64,000 nt of DNA, taken from assembly GCF_014651695.1 (NCBI RefSeq), contig NZ_BMXJ01000008.1, positions 186,001 through 250,000 on the forward strand, in the 5' to 3' direction. This document shows positions 62,140 through 64,000 of the stretch, piece by piece. The DNA is from Nocardiopsis terrae (GTDB taxonomy: Bacteria > Actinomycetota > Actinomycetes > Streptosporangiales > Streptosporangiaceae). The position numbers and the translations under genes were made by a program. The notes beneath the pieces are model-generated. The model searched no databases, was not told the origin of the DNA, and was given only the letters and a program-made list of their open reading frames with translations. How positions within the stretch are numbered: the stretch's first letter is position 1; every line of letters starts with the position of its first letter.

Positions 62140-62503
62140 GAGAGCCCCTTCACCGCGGTGATCAGCGTGCCGACCTTGGTGGCCAGCGACGCCAGATCAC
62201 CCAGGAGCCCCATGAGTCGCTTCAGGGCCAGCAGCGAGGTCTTCCTGCCCTGAGGCGTGGCCTCCTCGATTCCCTTGCTCGCGATGTCGAGTTCGTTCGA
62301 GGCCGCCTCGTGGGTCTCCTCGTCGATGCGGCCCGCGGAGCGCTCCCGGGACACTTCCTCCCGCAGCGCAGCGAGCTGGTCGGGAAGATCGACGGGGGCG
62401 GGCCCGGCGGAGTTGAGCGCCACGTGGAACGTGCCGCCGCTGACGTGACCGGCCTGGACCCCGACGCTGCCATGGGCGGTGTTGGTGACACTGCCGGAGT
62501 CGC
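62136..62503 (-). CDS. Amyloid-like motif and helical domain, in +1 frame to the nucleosidase
   Basis: About 122 residues: TNTAHGSVGVQAGHVSGGTF (amyloid/RHIM-like motif), then a helical domain (DLPDQLAALREEVSRERSAG, LLALKRLMGLLGDLASLATKV). In this frame there is no ATG, GTG or TTG between the nucleosidase core and the motif. It is therefore best explained as the C-terminal part of the nucleosidase polypeptide, reached by a one-base shift at the run of seven C (62504-62510). Removing one C would give ...MRENSTPRDSGSV.. continuous with the motif. It may be a real frameshift mutation, a sequencing error, phase variation or programmed slippage. Its TGA overlaps the ATG of the next gene. Confidence 0.7.
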
Positions 62504-63282
62504 GGGGGGGTGCTGTTCTCGCGCATGCTGGGTGGCTCCGCTTCGATGAGTTCGGTGGCGAGTTCGAGGGCGAAGGCGGCGGCGTTCGCGGCGGCGATCG
62601 GCTGCCACTTCCGATCCGCCTCGGTGGCCTTGGCGCCGTCCGCGCGATCACTGATTCCGCGCACGACCGCGACCGGTGTCGCGCTCAGGTGCCCTGCCTG
62701 GGCGATCCCCGCCCCCTCCATCTCCACCGCCAGGGCGTCGTTGAAGGTCTGCCTGATCCATTCGGCCTCGTGGGAGACACGGGAGTTCTGCACGACCTCC
62801 CCGGCGGCGATGGGGCCGAAGTGCACCCGTGGCCGGGGCCGCTCCGCGGGGGTGAACCGGTCCCAGGAACCGGTCCTGGCCAGGTGCGCGGCCGTCTGGC
62901 TGATCTCGTGCGGTGACTCCCACGCACGGGGCCGGGCCTTGAGCCCGTCGTCCTCGCTGGTCCCGCCGTGGTAGGCGTACACGTGCGTGCCGACGACCAC
63001 GTCACCGAGCGGTGTGTCCCACAGGGCTCCGGCCACTCCGACGAAGAGCAGGGCGGCGGGTGAGAATTCCTGGATGGCCCTTTCCGTCAGAACGGCGGAG
63101 GACTGGTTGCCCTTGCCGGTCAGACCGAGGACGACGCGTCCGCGGCCGCCGGGCAGGGAGCCGACTTCGAACCGGGTGCCCCGGGGGTGCCGGTACAGCT
63201 CGGGGGAGGCGAGGCGCTCGCGTACGGCTTCGTATTCCAGGTTCAGGGCGGTCAGGACCACCACAAGGTCGTTGCTCGTCAT
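62197..63282 (-). CDS. MTA/SAH nucleosidase-fold (PNP superfamily) protein
   Basis: The clear domain is residues 1-255 from the ATG at 63282: LVVVLTALNLEYEAVRERL, VLGLTGKGNQSSAVLTERAI, LLFVGVAGALWD, VVVGTHVYAYHGG, AVEMEGAGIAQAG with Glu187/Glu189, and VVRGISDRADG with Asp212, the acid of the MTAN/PNP active site. It should cleave a nucleoside-type glycosidic bond. After residue 259 the frame reads Arg-rich nonsense to a stop at 62197, because the true continuation lies in the +1 frame (see 62136-62503). Its ATG overlaps the stop of the NUDIX gene (ATGA). Standalone MTANs are ~230 residues; here the domain is fused to a signalling motif, as in predicted effector proteins. Confidence 0.85.
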   Translation of the reverse strand: MTSNDLVVVLTALNLEYEAVRERLASPELYRHPRGTRFEVGSLPGGRGRVVLGLTGKGNQSSAVLTERAIQEFSPAALLFVGVAGALWDTPLGDVVVGTHVYAYHGGTSEDDGLKARPRAWESPHEISQTAAHLARTGSWDRFTPAERPRPRVHFGPIAAGEVVQNSRVSHEAEWIRQTFNDALAVEMEGAGIAQAGHLSATPVAVVRGISDRADGAKATEADRKWQPIAAANAAAFALELATELIEAEPPSMRENSTPPRLRQCHQHRPWQRRGPGRSRQRRHVPRGAQLRRARPRRSSRPARCAAGGSVPGALRGPHRRGDPRGGLERTRHREQGNRGGHASGQEDLAAGPEATHGAPG

Positions 63283-64000
63283 TTCGTCTCGCTCTGGGTC
63301 GGGGGGTTCTGGTCCGGGGGCAGGGGACGCATCATCGGGGGGCGCAGCAGGTGCTCGGGGCCGGCTTGGAACAGGCGGGCGGGGCGTCCTCTGGTGGTGC
63401 GTCTGTCCGAGCCGACGGGGGTGAGGAAGCCGGGTACCGCTTGGACCTTGCGGTAGAAGTTGCGCGGGTCGAGTTCGAAGCCCCACACCGCCTCGTACAC
63501 GCGTTGCAGGTCGGTGATGGTGAAGGTTTCGTCGCAGAAAGCCGTGGCCAGCGAGGTGTGTTCGATCTTCGTGCGGGCGCGTTCCAGGCCGTCGTCCAGG
63601 ATCTGGTGGTGGTCGAAGGCGAGGGATCTTCGACCCGAGGTGAATTCTTCGACGGGGCACCAGGAGGCCGCCGAGGCGTCGGTGCCCGCTTCCGGTTCCG
63701 GCAGCCCCGGCGCGATGGCGAGGTGGGCGACGGAGACGATGCGCCCGCGCGGGTCCCTGTCGGGGCGGCCGTAGGTGCCCAACTGCTCCAGATGCAGCGA
63801 GGTCGCGTCGAGGTCGGCCTCTTCGCGGAGTTCCCTTCGTGCCGCGTCGACGATGTCCTCGCCCGCGTCCGAGATGAACCCTCCGGGAAGGGCCCAGTGG
63901 CCCTTGTAGGGGGCGATGCCCCTCTCGATGACCAGGACGTGGAGGGTCGATGACCGCAGGGTCAGGATCACCAGGTCGACGGTCAGCAGTACGGGGGGTG
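63279..64000 (-). CDS. NUDIX hydrolase with NrtR-like winged helix (5' end beyond window)
   Basis: The frame is open to the right edge and reads VDLVILTLRSSTLHVLVIERG, the usual NrtR/ADP-ribose pyrophosphatase start, so the N-terminus lies outside. The Nudix box is seen as GGFISDAGEDIVDAARRELREEADL, slightly off the strict GX5EX7REUXEEXGU consensus in its spacing. A C-terminal winged helix (ITDLQRVYEAVWGFELDPRNFYRKV) is typical of NrtR-like proteins, which sense ADP-ribose or related nucleotides. A Pro-rich tail ends in PTQSETK. Coupled by ATGA to the nucleosidase gene, so it may act on or sense the same nucleotide. Confidence 0.88.
   Translation of the reverse strand, partial: PPVLLTVDLVILTLRSSTLHVLVIERGIAPYKGHWALPGGFISDAGEDIVDAARRELREEADLDATSLHLEQLGTYGRPDRDPRGRIVSVAHLAIAPGLPEPEAGTDASAASWCPVEEFTSGRRSLAFDHHQILDDGLERARTKIEHTSLATAFCDETFTITDLQRVYEAVWGFELDPRNFYRKVQAVPGFLTPVGSDRRTTRGRPARLFQAGPEHLLRPPMMRPLPPDQNPPTQSETK

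Overview
The window is about 70 % G+C for most of its length. Starts are a mix of ATG, GTG and TTG, genes are densely overlapped, and several promoters look leaderless. Serine/threonine kinases, a Tad/Flp pilus operon, a deazaflavin (F420)-type reductase and an LPxTG surface protein all point to a filamentous or Nocardiopsis-like actinobacterium. The genus is an inference. I found no tRNA, rRNA, CRISPR array, insertion sequence or integrase.

Layout. 1-5.4 kb: a low-GC OmpA-domain lipoprotein (runs off the left edge), a small Flp pilin, a TIGR04222-type membrane protein, a lipoprotein, and a small GntR regulator divergent from two hypotheticals. 5.5-21.2 kb: three kinase-like proteins (a kinase fused to a solute-binding domain, a kinase with an altered catalytic loop, and a probable pseudokinase), a luciferase-like oxidoreductase divergent from an ArsR regulator over a 31-bp palindrome, a MATE exporter with a two-HTH MerR regulator, and a deazaflavin reductase-hemerythrin fusion. 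21.2-28.9 kb: an eight-gene Tad operon (tadC, tadB, cpaF, two tadE-like, cpaE, cpaB, and a zinc-ribbon protein), without a prepilin peptidase. 29.6-32.5 kb: a DUF1232 protein, and pobA divergent from an IclR regulator. 32.5-40.1 kb: a tightly overlapped operon of two zinc-ribbon GTPases, a GAP1-type GTPase-associated protein, a fibronectin-type protein and two small proteins. This matches the double-GTPase/GAP1 type of predicted conflict system. 40.6-44.2 kb: an OafA-type acyltransferase and a membrane protein. 44.5-53.1 kb: an ABC exporter (ATPase and FtsX-type permease) facing a STAND ATPase, histidine kinase and response regulator set. 53.3-59.6 kb: a beta-lactamase-fold hydrolase divergent from PadR, an ABM monooxygenase with a textbook 19-bp-spacer MerR promoter, its MerR regulator, an LPxTG 'choice-of-anchor A' protein and a secreted DNRLRE-type protein.

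60.2-64.0 kb holds the most unusual locus. It is a translationally coupled operon on the minus strand: a NUDIX/NrtR-like protein, an MTA/SAH-nucleosidase-fold protein, and a four-TM helical-repeat protein, joined by ATGA overlaps. Two of its polypeptides share a short glycine/valine/glutamine motif (NTA..GS(x)VGxQxG...V) that resembles the bacterial amyloid/RHIM-like signalling motifs used to couple receptors to effectors. In the nucleosidase the motif is reached only by a +1 shift at a run of seven C, and no start codon precedes it in its own frame. I propose an amyloid-motif signalling or immunity module with a nucleosidase domain and a membrane partner.

Regulatory architecture is unusually readable. 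Divergent gene pairs carry clear palindromes (ArsR, PadR), the ABM gene has a MerR-type promoter, and convergent gene ends carry perfect hairpins.
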